Assembly: GCA_000384615.1 (NCBI GenBank) | Contig: ARQU01000007.1 | Coordinates: forward strand, 39,397-103,396 | DNA length: 64,000 nt | Direction: 5' to 3' | Origin: an alpha proteobacterium SCGC AAA536-G10 | Lineage (GTDB): Bacteria; Pseudomonadota; Alphaproteobacteria; Puniceispirillales; Marisalimonadaceae | Part shown: positions 1 to 9,336 of the stretch, piece by piece | Layout: each line of letters begins with the position of its first letter | Position numbering within the stretch: the first letter of the stretch is position 1 | The notes under the pieces: model-generated | The model's database searches: none | What the model saw: only the letters and a program-made list of their open reading frames with translations | What the model was told of the DNA's origin: nothing | Made by a program: the position numbers and the translations under genes

Positions 1-818
1 CCGAAGCCTCTGTTGGCTTAAACCCTTTTTCAGTTCAAGGTCCTATGGGAAGAAATGTTTCGGATACTTACCTACTACTTCAAGCTCAAGTTAATTTAAA
101 CAGAATAGATCCATTTTCTGGCCTAGATAGTTTCTCAATGCCCGATGAATTATTAGGCGCAGATTTATCTGGAATTAAAATGGCTTTTTCATATGATCTT
201 GGATGCGCTGCAGTCGATAACGATATAAAATCAACTTTTTTAAAAAAGATTGATACTTTTAAAAGTAATTTTCTAACAGCCGATCGAGGTGAACCAGATT
301 TTCTAGATATTCACAGTTGCTTTGAAGTTATTAGAGGTTTTAACTATGTTGCTTCCCATAAAGACAAACTTGATAATTATAGAGATTTGTTAGGACAGAA
401 TGTAATTGATAATGTTGAAAGAGGATTAAAGTATAGTCTTGCTGACGTTTCATCAGCTCATGTCATGCAAACAAAAATATATAAAAACTTTCGAAATTTT
501 TTTAATGATTATGATGTCTTAATCTGCCCTGCTGCATCAGTATCGCCTTATCCACACGAGCAATTATTTGTAGATAATATTAATGGCGAAAAATTGCCAA
601 CTTATATGCGCTGGTTATCACTAAGTTATGCATCAACAATGGCAATTCCATGCGTTTGGGCATTACCATGTGGGTTAGATCATAAAGAAATGCCTTTCGG
701 CATCCAATTAATTGCTCCTGCTGGTAGAGATGTAGAGTTATCAGAAATTGCGAAAAGCTTAGAAACAATTTTAATGACAAATGAAAAAACTAAAAGACCT
801 ATACCATTAATAAAATAA
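1..818 (+). CDS. Amidase signature family hydrolase, C-terminal part (cut by window start)
   Basis: The reading frame is open from base 3 with no start, so the 5' part of the gene, including the catalytic Lys-Ser-Ser core, lies outside the window. What remains begins with a glycine-rich stretch and GPMGRNVSD, typical of amidases just after the core. Near the C-terminus come DVLICPAAS and MPFGIQLIAP, the usual closing blocks of the family (GatA-like amide hydrolases acting on small amides or carbamoyl compounds). Substrate cannot be told. The metallo-hydrolase gene follows 17 bases downstream on the same strand. A complete second amidase lies at 23656-24939, but the two differ clearly. Family assignment is sure, specificity unknown. 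Confidence 0.85.
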   Translation, partial: EASVGLNPFSVQGPMGRNVSDTYLLLQAQVNLNRIDPFSGLDSFSMPDELLGADLSGIKMAFSYDLGCAAVDNDIKSTFLKKIDTFKSNFLTADRGEPDFLDIHSCFEVIRGFNYVASHKDKLDNYRDLLGQNVIDNVERGLKYSLADVSSAHVMQTKIYKNFRNFFNDYDVLICPAASVSPYPHEQLFVDNINGEKLPTYMRWLSLSYASTMAIPCVWALPCGLDHKEMPFGIQLIAPAGRDVELSEIAKSLETILMTNEKTKRPIPLIK

Positions 819-835
819 TTTAATAAGGTTTAAAG

Positions 836-1729
836 ATGAATGAAATAAAAACATACGAAAACCAACATATTAAGGGGTTCTTTGATGATCAAACATCTAC
901 GATAAGCTACGTGGTTCATGACAATATAGAAAAAAAATGTGCTGTTATTGATAGTGTCTTAGATTTTGATTATTCTTCTGGTGAAATAGATTATATAAAT
1001 GCAGATAAAATAATATCTTATGTTGATCAAAATAAATTAAATGTAGAATGGCTTATTGAGACTCACGTCCACGCAGATCACTTATCTGCTTCTCCTTATA
1101 TTCAAAAAAAACTAGGAGGTAAGATAGGGATATCTGAAAAAATTTCAGATATTCAAAATATTTTTGGGAAAACATTTAATGCTGGTACTGAGTTTCAAAG
1201 AGATGGTAGTCAATTTGATAAACTATTTAAAGATAATGATGAGTACAAAATTGGAAATTTAAATTGTAAAGTCATTAACACACCAGGCCATACCCCTGCG
1301 TGTACGGCTCATGTTATTGGAAACTCTATTTTTGTAGGTGACACATTATTTATGCCTGACTTAGGTAGTGCAAGAGCAGACTTTCCAGGTGGAGACGCCC
1401 GCCAGCTTTATAGATCGATACAGAAAATATTAAGTTATCCTGATGAAACAAGAATTTTTGTTTGTCACGATTACCCACCTTCTTCAAGAAAAGTTAAGTG
1501 GTCAACTACAGTTGGTGAACAAAAAGAAAATAATGTTCATGTTAAAACATCAATTTTAGAAGATGAGTTTGTTAAGATTAGAGAAGCTAAAGATAAAACA
1601 CTAAACATGCCAAAACTTATTATTCCTTCAATTCAAGTGAACATGAGGGCTGGTAACCTACCACCACCAGAAGACAATGGCAGTGTTTACATAAAAGTTC
1701 CTATCAATAGTATAAAAAATTTAGTCTAA
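836..1729 (+). CDS. MBL-fold metallo-hydrolase (glyoxalase II / persulfide dioxygenase-like)
   Basis: A 297-residue metallo-beta-lactamase-fold protein. Metal ligands are visible: HxHxDH at residues 77-82 (THVHADH), His152 in TPGHT, Asp169 in GDTLF, and a late His in VCHDYP near 211. The layout fits the ETHE1/Blh-like branch of the glyoxalase II group, which handles glutathione thioesters or persulfides, but the substrate is not fixed by sequence. There is no rhodanese domain. The start ATG follows AAGG. It sits 17 bases behind the amidase and its 3' end overlaps the convergent aminotransferase by 9 bases. Confidence 0.82.
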   Translation: MNEIKTYENQHIKGFFDDQTSTISYVVHDNIEKKCAVIDSVLDFDYSSGEIDYINADKIISYVDQNKLNVEWLIETHVHADHLSASPYIQKKLGGKIGISEKISDIQNIFGKTFNAGTEFQRDGSQFDKLFKDNDEYKIGNLNCKVINTPGHTPACTAHVIGNSIFVGDTLFMPDLGSARADFPGGDARQLYRSIQKILSYPDETRIFVCHDYPPSSRKVKWSTTVGEQKENNVHVKTSILEDEFVKIREAKDKTLNMPKLIIPSIQVNMRAGNLPPPEDNGSVYIKVPINSIKNLV

Positions 1730-3034
1730 ATCTTTAAGAACAAATTGAACAATTTCAAAAATTTTATCAATGTCATGTTTTTCTGCTATTAACGGCGGTG
1801 AAAAAGCTAGAGTATCTCCTGTAACTCTTAACATCAAACCTTTGTGCCATGCTTTTTTCATAGCTTCATAACCACGAGCACCAACTGCTCCTGGCCTTGG
1901 AGCAATCTCTATAGCAGCGACCAAGCCTAAATTTCTGATATCAATGACATTTTTATCATTTTTAAGTTGATGAATTACACTTTCCAAATACTTTGCTGTT
2001 TTACCTGCTTTATTGAATAAATCTTCGTCTCTATAAATGTCTAAGGCAGCTAGACCTGCTGCTGAGGCAATTGGGTGTCCAGAATACGTATATCCATGAA
2101 AAAGCTCTATTGGCATATCGGCTTCATCCATCATAGTATCATATATTTCTTTGGATACTACAGCTGCTCCCATTGGAATTATACCATTGGTAATTGCCTT
2201 AGCACATGAAATTATATCAGGTGTAACTCCAAAATATTCTGAAGCGGTAGCTTTTCCTAAGCGACCAAAACCAGTTATTACTTCATCAAAAATTAATAAA
2301 ATATCATGCTTATCACAAATTTCTCTTAATTTTTTTAAGTAATTTTTAGGTGGTGGGAGAACCCCTGTTGATCCTGCTATTGGCTCAACAATTACTGAAG
2401 CAATTGTGGATGCATCGTGAAGAGTTACGATGTTTTCTAAGGTGTCAGCCAAATAATCACCATGTTCAGGAGACCCTTTAGAAAATTTATTTTTATCTGG
2501 CAGGTGAGTGTGAGATATATGATCAACGCCAGAGAGTAGTGTTCCAAAATACTGTCTATTTCTTGGCATACCTCCAACAGAGATTCCCCCAAAACCTACA
2601 CCATGATATCCTCTTTCACGACCAATTAATCTCGTCTTTGTTCCTTTTCCTCTAGCCCTATGGTAAGCTAAAGCAATTTTAAGAGTGCTGTCTACAGCCT
2701 CTGAACCAGAATTTGTAAAAAAGACATGATCTAAACCCCTAGGAAATAAGTCAGCAACACGACTTGCTAATTCAAAAGCTTTTGGATGTCCATATTGAAA
2801 ACTTGGGGCAAAATCTAAAGTGGCCGCTTGTTGAGAAATTGCTGACGTAATCTCTGGTCTATTATGTCCTGCATTGACACACCATAATCCAGCAGCACTA
2901 TCTAAAATATCTTTTCCAGTTTCACTTTTGTAATACATGCCATCAGCTGAAACAACCATCCTAGGATCTTTTTTGAAATCCCTATTGGCAGTAAATGGCA
3001 TCCAATAAGATTCTAAGTCGTTCAATCTTTTCAT
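1721..3034 (-). CDS. Class III aminotransferase, omega-amino acid:pyruvate type
   Basis: A full-length (437 aa) PLP enzyme of fold type I. The N-terminus YWMPFTANRDFK and the block AAGLWCVNAGH are characteristic of omega-amino acid (beta-alanine):pyruvate aminotransferases. FTNSGSEAVD (about 106-115) binds the cofactor phosphate, FDEVITGFGR (249-258) holds the PLP-ring Asp, and Lys279 in SCAKA is the Schiff-base lysine. It likely transfers an omega-amino group from beta-alanine, taurine or a polyamine-type compound to pyruvate. ATG follows a GGAG-type site. The gene is alone on the minus strand, with its end overlapping the MBL gene. Exact amino donor is uncertain. Confidence 0.85.
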   Translation of the reverse strand: MKRLNDLESYWMPFTANRDFKKDPRMVVSADGMYYKSETGKDILDSAAGLWCVNAGHNRPEITSAISQQAATLDFAPSFQYGHPKAFELASRVADLFPRGLDHVFFTNSGSEAVDSTLKIALAYHRARGKGTKTRLIGRERGYHGVGFGGISVGGMPRNRQYFGTLLSGVDHISHTHLPDKNKFSKGSPEHGDYLADTLENIVTLHDASTIASVIVEPIAGSTGVLPPPKNYLKKLREICDKHDILLIFDEVITGFGRLGKATASEYFGVTPDIISCAKAITNGIIPMGAAVVSKEIYDTMMDEADMPIELFHGYTYSGHPIASAAGLAALDIYRDEDLFNKAGKTAKYLESVIHQLKNDKNVIDIRNLGLVAAIEIAPRPGAVGARGYEAMKKAWHKGLMLRVTGDTLAFSPPLIAEKHDIDKIFEIVQFVLKDLD

Positions 3035-3114
3035 AATACATCTCCAAAAGCTTAACCAAAAGAATCCTGGCTTTTTATTCTATTACTGTGACAAGATGAA
3101 TTGACTAGGTCAAG

Positions 3115-4257
3115 TTAATGATTATTTTGCTTAAAAAATAAATTATTGTGAATACCAAGTTTTGGTGCTTTTTCCTCTATTTTAGCTTTTCTAAATTGAT
3201 TATCTATAGGAACAGGTAAGGCAGGTATTTCGTGTCCTTCGTCACTTGAAATTTTTCTTGAAAAAATCTCCCTTACTTTAAAATGGTTGTCATTTATAGC
3301 TTCTTCCAATGATTTAACTATAGAACAACAACAATCAGCTTTTTCAAAAACATCAAACCAATGATCTTTATTTTTTAATTTAATTATATCTCTGATTCTC
3401 TGAATAACTTTCTTTGGATTATCATCCATATTTATATATATTTTAGGTAAATCTATTGCTTCACAAAACTTATTCCAAAATCTGTCTTCTAAAGGTGCAG
3501 CCGCCAAATAACCACCATCTCTTGTCTCATAAATATTATATCTAGGAGATCCTCCAGATAACATAGAGTTAGAATTACCGGGCCAAGTGTTTTTGACAAA
3601 GCCAGAACCTAACCCCCAAAACATAAAAGGGAACAGATTGTCTGTCATTGAAATATCAATGTATGATCCTTTCTGGTTTACATCCCTCTTTCTAAGAGCC
3701 AACAAAATATTTATAACGGCTGGATATGATCCACCTGCTATATCAGCGATTAGTCCTGGAGGGACAACTGTTTTGTCTCCGCTTCCCATACTTAAGCTTA
3801 ACAACCCTGTGTTTCCAATGTAATTTAGATCATGACCAGCTACCATGCTTTTTGGACCTTTTTGTCCATAACCAGTTATAGAAACATAAATTATTTTCTT
3901 ATTAATTTTTTTTAAAGTTTCATAATCTAAACCAAGCCTCTTCATAACGCCCGGTCTAAATTGTTCAATTATAATATCAGTCTCTCTAATTATAGGCTCC
4001 AAAATTTTTAAATTTTTTGGATCTTTTAAATCTAATGATAAACTTTTCTTTCCTCTATTAAGCATTGAAAAAGATACACTTTGATCATTCCATTTAGGCT
4101 GAGATAACCTTATCTCGTCGCCAATCTCGGGTCTTTCAATTTTAATAACCTCTGCACCAGTTTCAGCTAAAAACAAACTTGCAAGCGGTCCCGGTAAAAG
4201 AGTAGAAAAATCGATAACTTTAACACCTGCCAAAGAGCCTTTCATTGAGTCATTCAT
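3115..4257 (-). CDS. CaiB/BaiF family protein, alpha-methylacyl-CoA racemase-like
   Basis: A 380-residue member of the class III CoA-transferase fold. Early residues DFSTLLPGP and AEVIKIERP are family hallmarks. Unlike the other three CaiB proteins here, it carries His142 in AGHDLNY and Asp172 in ADIAGG. That is the same 30-residue spacing as the His/Asp acid-base pair of alpha-methylacyl-CoA racemase, so epimerisation of 2-methyl-branched acyl-CoA is more likely than CoA transfer (inference). A second ATG at codon 5 is a possible start; the first has AAGGA upstream. It lies 18 bases downstream of the fumarylacetoacetate-hydrolase-like gene on the same strand, so the two are probably co-transcribed. 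Confidence 0.8.
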   Translation of the reverse strand: MNDSMKGSLAGVKVIDFSTLLPGPLASLFLAETGAEVIKIERPEIGDEIRLSQPKWNDQSVSFSMLNRGKKSLSLDLKDPKNLKILEPIIRETDIIIEQFRPGVMKRLGLDYETLKKINKKIIYVSITGYGQKGPKSMVAGHDLNYIGNTGLLSLSMGSGDKTVVPPGLIADIAGGSYPAVINILLALRKRDVNQKGSYIDISMTDNLFPFMFWGLGSGFVKNTWPGNSNSMLSGGSPRYNIYETRDGGYLAAAPLEDRFWNKFCEAIDLPKIYINMDDNPKKVIQRIRDIIKLKNKDHWFDVFEKADCCCSIVKSLEEAINDNHFKVREIFSRKISSDEGHEIPALPVPIDNQFRKAKIEEKAPKLGIHNNLFFKQNNH

Positions 4258-4275
4258 ATTAAAATCCTTAATTAT

Positions 4276-5409
4276 TTATAAAAGATCTCTTTGACTTAAA
4301 TTCTTTATCATTGAAGCTATTCCAAAATCCCATTGTGGACAAGCTGTGGACAAGTTTACATAATTTATTAATTCTCCCAAATTTGGTTCTGAAATTGTAA
4401 CTTTGTCTCCAATTTTATGAGTAAAGCCTTCACCAGCAATATCTCTATCTTCTGTAGGGGCGAATAAAGTGCCCAAAAACAACATAAATCCGTCTGGATA
4501 TTGATGATGTCTACCTATAGTTTGACTTACAAGATCTTCTGGATCCCTACTTATTTCAGACATAGAGCTTGAACCATTAAGCACATAATCATCTTTACCC
4601 TCGACTTTGAGAGATATATGGGCTGATTTCATGTCATTAAGTGCGTAGCTTTCATCAAAAATTCTTATAAATGGTCCTATTGAACAAGAGGCATTATTAT
4701 CTTTTGCTTTGCCTAAAAGGAGAGCAGAACGCCCTTCTACATCTCTTAAATTAACATCATTACCAAGAGTAGCTCCTTTAATTACTCCTTTACTATTAAC
4801 TGCTAAAACAATTTCAGGCTCAGGATTATTCCAATTAGAAATTGGATTTAAACCAACTTCTGCTCCAAAACCAACAGATGATAAAGTTTGAGCCTTAGTA
4901 AAAACTTCAGCATCTTTACCTATTCCAACCTCTAAATATTGTGACCATAAGCCTTCGCTAATAAGCGCTTTTTTCACTTCATTAGCTTTTTGTGAACCAG
5001 GAATGATATTTTGCAAGCTATCGCCAATTAATCCTCCAATATGATTTCTCAGACTTTCTGCTTTCTTGGGATCACCTGCTGCTCTTTCTTCAATAACTCT
5101 TTCAACCATAGACTTAGCAAACGTAACACCACACGCTTTAATTGATTGGAAATCACAGGGAGCGAGCAAAGATATATCTGAGTTTTTTTTCATGCTGGAT
5201 TGAAATAGAATTTCAGTAGAAACTAGTTTAGTACTCTCACAACGGTCTATATATTCTTTGACATCCTTTAGCTCAAGTAAATCTCTTATAGTGGGAATTT
5301 CTTTAGATGTTATGTCGTATACATAGTTGTCTTTTATAGTCACTAAACAAGGGCCACCTTGTGCGCTGTTCCAAATTCTTCCAACAAAACATCCTGCTGT
5401 ATAATTCAT
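4276..5409 (-). CDS. Fumarylacetoacetate hydrolase family protein
   Basis: A 377-residue protein whose C-terminal two thirds match the FAH fold: GVTFAKS, then the metal-binding N-x-x-PEPE (about 204-209) and GNDVNLRD. The long N-terminal part (about 110 residues) resembles the 2-dehydro-3-deoxy-arabinonate dehydratase type rather than the true C-C hydrolase, so a dehydratase acting on a sugar-acid or 2-oxo acid is a reasonable guess. The start is decided by a near-perfect AGGAGGTGA just upstream. First gene of a two-gene minus-strand unit with the racemase-like gene, divergent from the NIPSNAP gene. Confidence 0.8.
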   Translation of the reverse strand: MNYTAGCFVGRIWNSAQGGPCLVTIKDNYVYDITSKEIPTIRDLLELKDVKEYIDRCESTKLVSTEILFQSSMKKNSDISLLAPCDFQSIKACGVTFAKSMVERVIEERAAGDPKKAESLRNHIGGLIGDSLQNIIPGSQKANEVKKALISEGLWSQYLEVGIGKDAEVFTKAQTLSSVGFGAEVGLNPISNWNNPEPEIVLAVNSKGVIKGATLGNDVNLRDVEGRSALLLGKAKDNNASCSIGPFIRIFDESYALNDMKSAHISLKVEGKDDYVLNGSSSMSEISRDPEDLVSQTIGRHHQYPDGFMLFLGTLFAPTEDRDIAGEGFTHKIGDKVTISEPNLGELINYVNLSTACPQWDFGIASMIKNLSQRDLL

Positions 5410-5453
5410 TACTCACCTCCTCAAAAACTAATAGGATTAATATAAATGAAAAT

Positions 5454-5480
5454 TTGAATAATTAAATTTAATTATATAAT
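5454..5480 (+). promoter_or_regulatory. Possible sigma70-type promoter for the NIPSNAP-GST-dehydrogenase group
   Basis: TTGAAT at 5454-5459 and a perfect TATAAT at 5475-5480, with a short 15-base spacer, lie 34 bases before the ATG at 5514 in a 104-base divergent spacer. The -10 match is exact. The spacing is below optimum and the region is AT-rich, so chance is a real alternative. Confidence 0.3.
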
Positions 5481-5513
5481 GTTTATGTTTAATTACTTTA
5501 ATGGAGTGTTGTA

Positions 5514-5891
5514 ATGAGTGCGTTTTTTGAATTAAGAATTTATCAAATTTCTCCAGGAAAAATGGATGAATGGGTATCATATATGGAAAAAACTATCATG
5601 CCTTTTCAAGTGGAAAAAGGTATGGTTATTCATGGCAGTTTTGTGATGGATAGTTCCGATCAATTTGCTTTGGAAAATGGCGAACGCGTTATGAATTCTG
5701 AAGAAAAGGGTAATACCTATGTTTGGATCAGAAGATTTGAAAATCAGGAGGAAAAAGTAAAGCTTTATAAAGATGTTTATGAAAGCAAAGAGTGGTTAGA
5801 AAACATTGCTCCTACAGTCGCAAAACTTGTAGATAGAAATTCTATACTTGTTCAAAACTTAAGTTCTACTCCCCTATCTGTAATGAAATAA
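5514..5891 (+). CDS. NIPSNAP family protein
   Basis: A 125-residue single-domain protein beginning FFELRIYQISPGKMDEWVSY, the typical first strand and helix of NIPSNAP (dimeric alpha/beta barrel) proteins. The central YVWIRRFEN block is also family-like. Such proteins are small ferredoxin-like-fold proteins of unclear biochemical role, often found beside catabolic enzymes. ATG follows ATGGAG. It is followed after 13 bases by a GST, then by a beta-hydroxyacid dehydrogenase, probably one transcript. Confidence 0.8.
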   Translation: MSAFFELRIYQISPGKMDEWVSYMEKTIMPFQVEKGMVIHGSFVMDSSDQFALENGERVMNSEEKGNTYVWIRRFENQEEKVKLYKDVYESKEWLENIAPTVAKLVDRNSILVQNLSSTPLSVMK

Positions 5892-5904
5892 AAAGGACAA
5901 TTTC

Positions 5905-6522
5905 TTGATACAATTATACGGAAGACGAAACTCTATTAATGTTCAGAAAGTTTCGTGGGCTCTTTGCGAATTAAGTATTGAATTTAAGTGGCATGATGAG
6001 CATGGAAAGTTTGGAACTGTAAATGTAGAAAACTATGATAAATTAAACCCTCAACTGATTGTTCCTACTTTAGATCATAATGGTACTATAATTAATCAAT
6101 CGAACAGCATTGTAAGATATCTTTATAGAAAATATACTGATGTTTACGAAATATCAAAAGCAGAAGATATAGCAATTGCTGAGCAGTGGATGGAATTTCA
6201 AGCAACTGACTTACAATTGAATATGACACCAATATTCTGGGGATTAGTAAGAAACCCTCCTGAAGATCGGGATCAAGAGCTTATTGATAGGAATGTTGTT
6301 TTATTGAATAAAAAATTTGAAATCTTTGATAATTTTTTGAGCGACCGGGAGTATATTTTAAATAATAGTTTTGGTATGTCAGATATTATTATGGGTGTTG
6401 CTTCCTATAGGTATAATTCTTTGCCAATAGAGCGTCCTAATTTAACAAATTTAAAACTTTGGTATGATAAAATAAGTAAACGAGACTGTTTTAATAAAAA
6501 TATTTTTGGTACTTTTTCCTAA
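5905..6522 (+). CDS. Glutathione S-transferase family protein
   Basis: A 205-residue protein with an N-terminal thioredoxin-like domain (about 1-78) and a C-terminal helical domain. The loop IVPTLDHNG, with the cis-Pro before the third strand, and INQSNSIVRYL with its Ser for the glutathione gamma-glutamyl group, identify the GST fold. The start is TTG, chosen because AAAGGA stands about seven bases before it and no ATG fits. Middle gene of the NIPSNAP-GST-dehydrogenase group. It probably conjugates or isomerises a catabolic intermediate; the substrate is unknown. Confidence 0.83.
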   Translation: MIQLYGRRNSINVQKVSWALCELSIEFKWHDEHGKFGTVNVENYDKLNPQLIVPTLDHNGTIINQSNSIVRYLYRKYTDVYEISKAEDIAIAEQWMEFQATDLQLNMTPIFWGLVRNPPEDRDQELIDRNVVLLNKKFEIFDNFLSDREYILNNSFGMSDIIMGVASYRYNSLPIERPNLTNLKLWYDKISKRDCFNKNIFGTFS

Positions 6523-6552
6523 ATTAATGAGTACCTGCCTCAGGAGATTCTC

Positions 6553-7440
6553 ATGGAAAAAATAGGATTTATTGGCTTAGGTAACATGGGTGCCCCCCTT
6601 GCTGAAAGATTGCTTAAAAAATACCAGCTTTTTGTTCATGACCTTGATGAAAATAATATTAAATACTTTACTGATAAAGGAGCATCGGCTTGTTCTAATC
6701 CTTCTGAATTAGCCTCGCAAACTTCACGAATTTTTTTATGTTTACCAACCAGTACTATTGTAGAAAAAGTTGTAAATGGAGATAATGGATTAATAAAATC
6801 TGCTAAGAAGGATACATATATTATTGACATGACAACAGGAGAGCCAGAAATTACCAGAAAAATTTCTATTGCTCTTAAACAAAAAGATATTAATTTTATA
6901 GATGCTCCAGTAAGTGGAGGGCCCAAAGGAGCTAACCAAGGCAATATAGCTATAATGGTAGGTGGAACTGAAGATCAATTTTCTACTATTAAACCTATAA
7001 TGGACGATATAAGTTCAAATATATTCTATGCAGGAGAGATTGGATCAGGACATTCAATCAAAGCGGGTAACAACTTACTCAATTTAATATGTAGAATGGC
7101 TACATTCGAAGTTATCTCCATGCTTGTAAAAGACGGTGTTGAGCCTGAAAAAGCAGTTAATATTATCCAGAAAAGTTCTGGAAGAAACTATGCAACAGAA
7201 ATCACACTTCCGGACAATATTCTTTCTGGAAAAATGATCCAAGGTTTCAGTACTGGTTTGATGAAAAAGGATGCTGGTGTTGCAACTAAAATTGCTGACG
7301 CTAATCAAGTTAAAATTCCACTAGGACAATTATCTCAAGAGCTTTTAAAAACTACAATAGATGAATTTGGTGAAGAAGCTGATATGAGCAACGTTGCTCT
7401 TACGTACGAAAAACTCTCTGGTGCTAAAATTAGACCTTAG
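6553..7440 (+). CDS. NAD(P)-dependent beta-hydroxyacid dehydrogenase (3-hydroxyisobutyrate dehydrogenase family)
   Basis: A 295-residue protein with Rossmann motif GFIGLGNMG at residues 5-13, the substrate-binding block DAPVSGGPKGA (about 117-127) and the catalytic lysine in GSGHSIKAGNNLL (about 168-178). These define the family of 3-hydroxyisobutyrate dehydrogenase, tartronate semialdehyde reductase and related enzymes, which oxidise or reduce beta-hydroxyacids. Which substrate is used cannot be settled. AGGAG lies seven bases before the ATG. Last gene of the NIPSNAP-GST group, meeting the convergent monooxygenase after 11 bases. Confidence 0.87.
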   Translation: MEKIGFIGLGNMGAPLAERLLKKYQLFVHDLDENNIKYFTDKGASACSNPSELASQTSRIFLCLPTSTIVEKVVNGDNGLIKSAKKDTYIIDMTTGEPEITRKISIALKQKDINFIDAPVSGGPKGANQGNIAIMVGGTEDQFSTIKPIMDDISSNIFYAGEIGSGHSIKAGNNLLNLICRMATFEVISMLVKDGVEPEKAVNIIQKSSGRNYATEITLPDNILSGKMIQGFSTGLMKKDAGVATKIADANQVKIPLGQLSQELLKTTIDEFGEEADMSNVALTYEKLSGAKIRP

Positions 7441-7451
7441 GATTTATCCAA

Positions 7452-9263
7452 TTAATTCAGTATACCCTCTTTGATTGCTTTAATTTGTAAAGCTAAGAAT
7501 TTTGAAAAAATTCTGCATTGAGCTAAACTTCCTGCGTGAAACCATAATCCAGGTTGTTTAGTCTGCATCCACATATTTCTTAATTCTTGTCTATTGTTAT
7601 CAAACCCCCAAATAGGTCCGATCTTTTCAACAACTGATTTTCCAAAAAACTTTTCAACCACATATTCTTGACCTTTATAACCGGTTGCGGTGACCATCAA
7701 ATCAATTTCAAAATTTTCGCCTGATTTCATCTCTATTCCTGAAGGATTAAAATTAGAGATATCTGAAAATTGTATTACTTTAATCTTTTCATTAGCTATT
7801 AAATCAGACGCTCCTACATTAAAATAATAACCACCACCCCTAGTTAAATATTTAAATTGCCATCCAGTATTTTCTTCACCGTATTCTAATCTAAACCCAA
7901 CTTCTTCTAATTTATCCAATAAAGGCTTATCAATCTCTTTTGTTTTTTGTGTGAGAAGTTGATGTGTTTTTTTCAGAACATCAAGAGGAGTTGAAATAGT
8001 AATTAAATCACAATCATCCGTATTCGGACCTTCTTTATATAACTGATAAGGTAGTTGTGCGCTCGGCTCAACATTAACAACCATAGATGGTGATCTCTGG
8101 ACTATTTTAACATTTGCACCATGGACATATAAATCTTGTGCAACATCATGGGCACTAGTACCTGTTCCATAAACCAATACATTTTTACCTTTATAATCTC
8201 TACCGCTACTGTAGTCTGTAGAGTGTATTACCTTACCCTTGTATCCTTCCATTCCAGGAATTTTATTGCGATTAGGAACTGAGCTTACACCTACAGCCAT
8301 TACTATATGCTTAGGCTTCAATATCCTTTCATTACCATCAGATAATCTAAGTATAACTTTCCAATTTTTTTCGGCTTCATCATATTCTGCACTAATAAAA
8401 GTCGTTTTTGTCCAAACATTTAACTCCATACTTTCAGCATAATACTCAAACCATCCTGCTAATTTGTCTTTGGGAATATATGTTGGCCAGGTAGGTGGAA
8501 ATGGCATGTAAGGAAGGTGATTTACATGTGTCTGATTATGCAATTTTAGAGAGTGATACCTATTTCTCCAGTTATCCCCTACCCTTTCATTTTTATCTAT
8601 AACAAGGGTGTCGATATTTTGTTGCTTTAATCTTGCAGCAATTGATAAGCCTGCTTGTCCACTCCCAACAACTAAGACTTCAGGGTCTCTATCTTTATAT
8701 AACCTATTTTCTGTTCTGACATCTAACCAATTAGGGCCCTCTAAGGTGTTTTCATATTCGTCATCTTTCTTGTTAAATGAAGAATTGAGGTCACTTAAGG
8801 CTGTAAGAAAACTCCATGCTTTAAACATTCTTGGAACCTTAAGGTCTTCGTATAATCTTACCACACCCTCACAATGTCCAAATTTTGTTTTAAATTTTAA
8901 AATTACTTCTATTACATTTTTACCAGCTCTAATAACTTCCCTAGGTTGAGTTCTTTGAGGGTCGATAGTAAAGTCTCTAGCGGCAACATCTAAAACCTTG
9001 TCATAAAGTTTAGGAATTATATGCTGTTTGCCAGATGTTGTTTGGATCTGCCAAGTCAGCGCCAATATGTCTCTCCAATGGCAATTCTCAAAAAACAATT
9101 TATTAAGATTTTCAATAGAATCTTTTTTATTATCTTTATCAGATATAGCTTCGTTAAAACTTAAAAGCCAATTATCTACTTCATTTCGAACGTTAACGAT
9201 ATGACTGTCTAACAACAAAAACTCCAAGAAAATAGAAAAAGATATGTTTATTTTATCAAACAA
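7452..9263 (-). CDS. NAD(P)/FAD-dependent monooxygenase with N-terminal NTF2-like domain
   Basis: A 603-residue two-part protein. Residues about 25-165 look like a SnoaL/NTF2-like cone domain. From about 195 follows a flavin monooxygenase module with FAD-binding VVGSGQAGLS, a second dinucleotide site VLVYGTGTSAHDVA and the late ATGYKGQEYV. This domain order is common among bacterial class B flavin monooxygenases (FMO/YUCCA-like) that oxygenate small N- or S-compounds or ketones. The first possible start is TTG at 9263; a TTG near 9215 preceded by TTGGAG is as likely and would remove 16 residues. Divergent from the hydratase gene 73 bases away. Confidence 0.83.
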   Translation of the reverse strand: MFDKINISFSIFLEFLLLDSHIVNVRNEVDNWLLSFNEAISDKDNKKDSIENLNKLFFENCHWRDILALTWQIQTTSGKQHIIPKLYDKVLDVAARDFTIDPQRTQPREVIRAGKNVIEVILKFKTKFGHCEGVVRLYEDLKVPRMFKAWSFLTALSDLNSSFNKKDDEYENTLEGPNWLDVRTENRLYKDRDPEVLVVGSGQAGLSIAARLKQQNIDTLVIDKNERVGDNWRNRYHSLKLHNQTHVNHLPYMPFPPTWPTYIPKDKLAGWFEYYAESMELNVWTKTTFISAEYDEAEKNWKVILRLSDGNERILKPKHIVMAVGVSSVPNRNKIPGMEGYKGKVIHSTDYSSGRDYKGKNVLVYGTGTSAHDVAQDLYVHGANVKIVQRSPSMVVNVEPSAQLPYQLYKEGPNTDDCDLITISTPLDVLKKTHQLLTQKTKEIDKPLLDKLEEVGFRLEYGEENTGWQFKYLTRGGGYYFNVGASDLIANEKIKVIQFSDISNFNPSGIEMKSGENFEIDLMVTATGYKGQEYVVEKFFGKSVVEKIGPIWGFDNNRQELRNMWMQTKQPGLWFHAGSLAQCRIFSKFLALQIKAIKEGILN

Positions 9264-9336
9264 AACTTTCTAAGAACAGAAATTTTTTATAGGATATTAT
9301 TATAAAATAAATATTTTACATCTTAAGGGATGCTTT

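Noticed and set aside
3101..3113. TTGAC-TAG-GTCAA inverted repeat between the racemase-like and aminotransferase genes
   Set aside because: It looks like a small operator upstream of the minus-strand aminotransferase, but five-base arms are expected by chance, and no regulator or second copy was seen.
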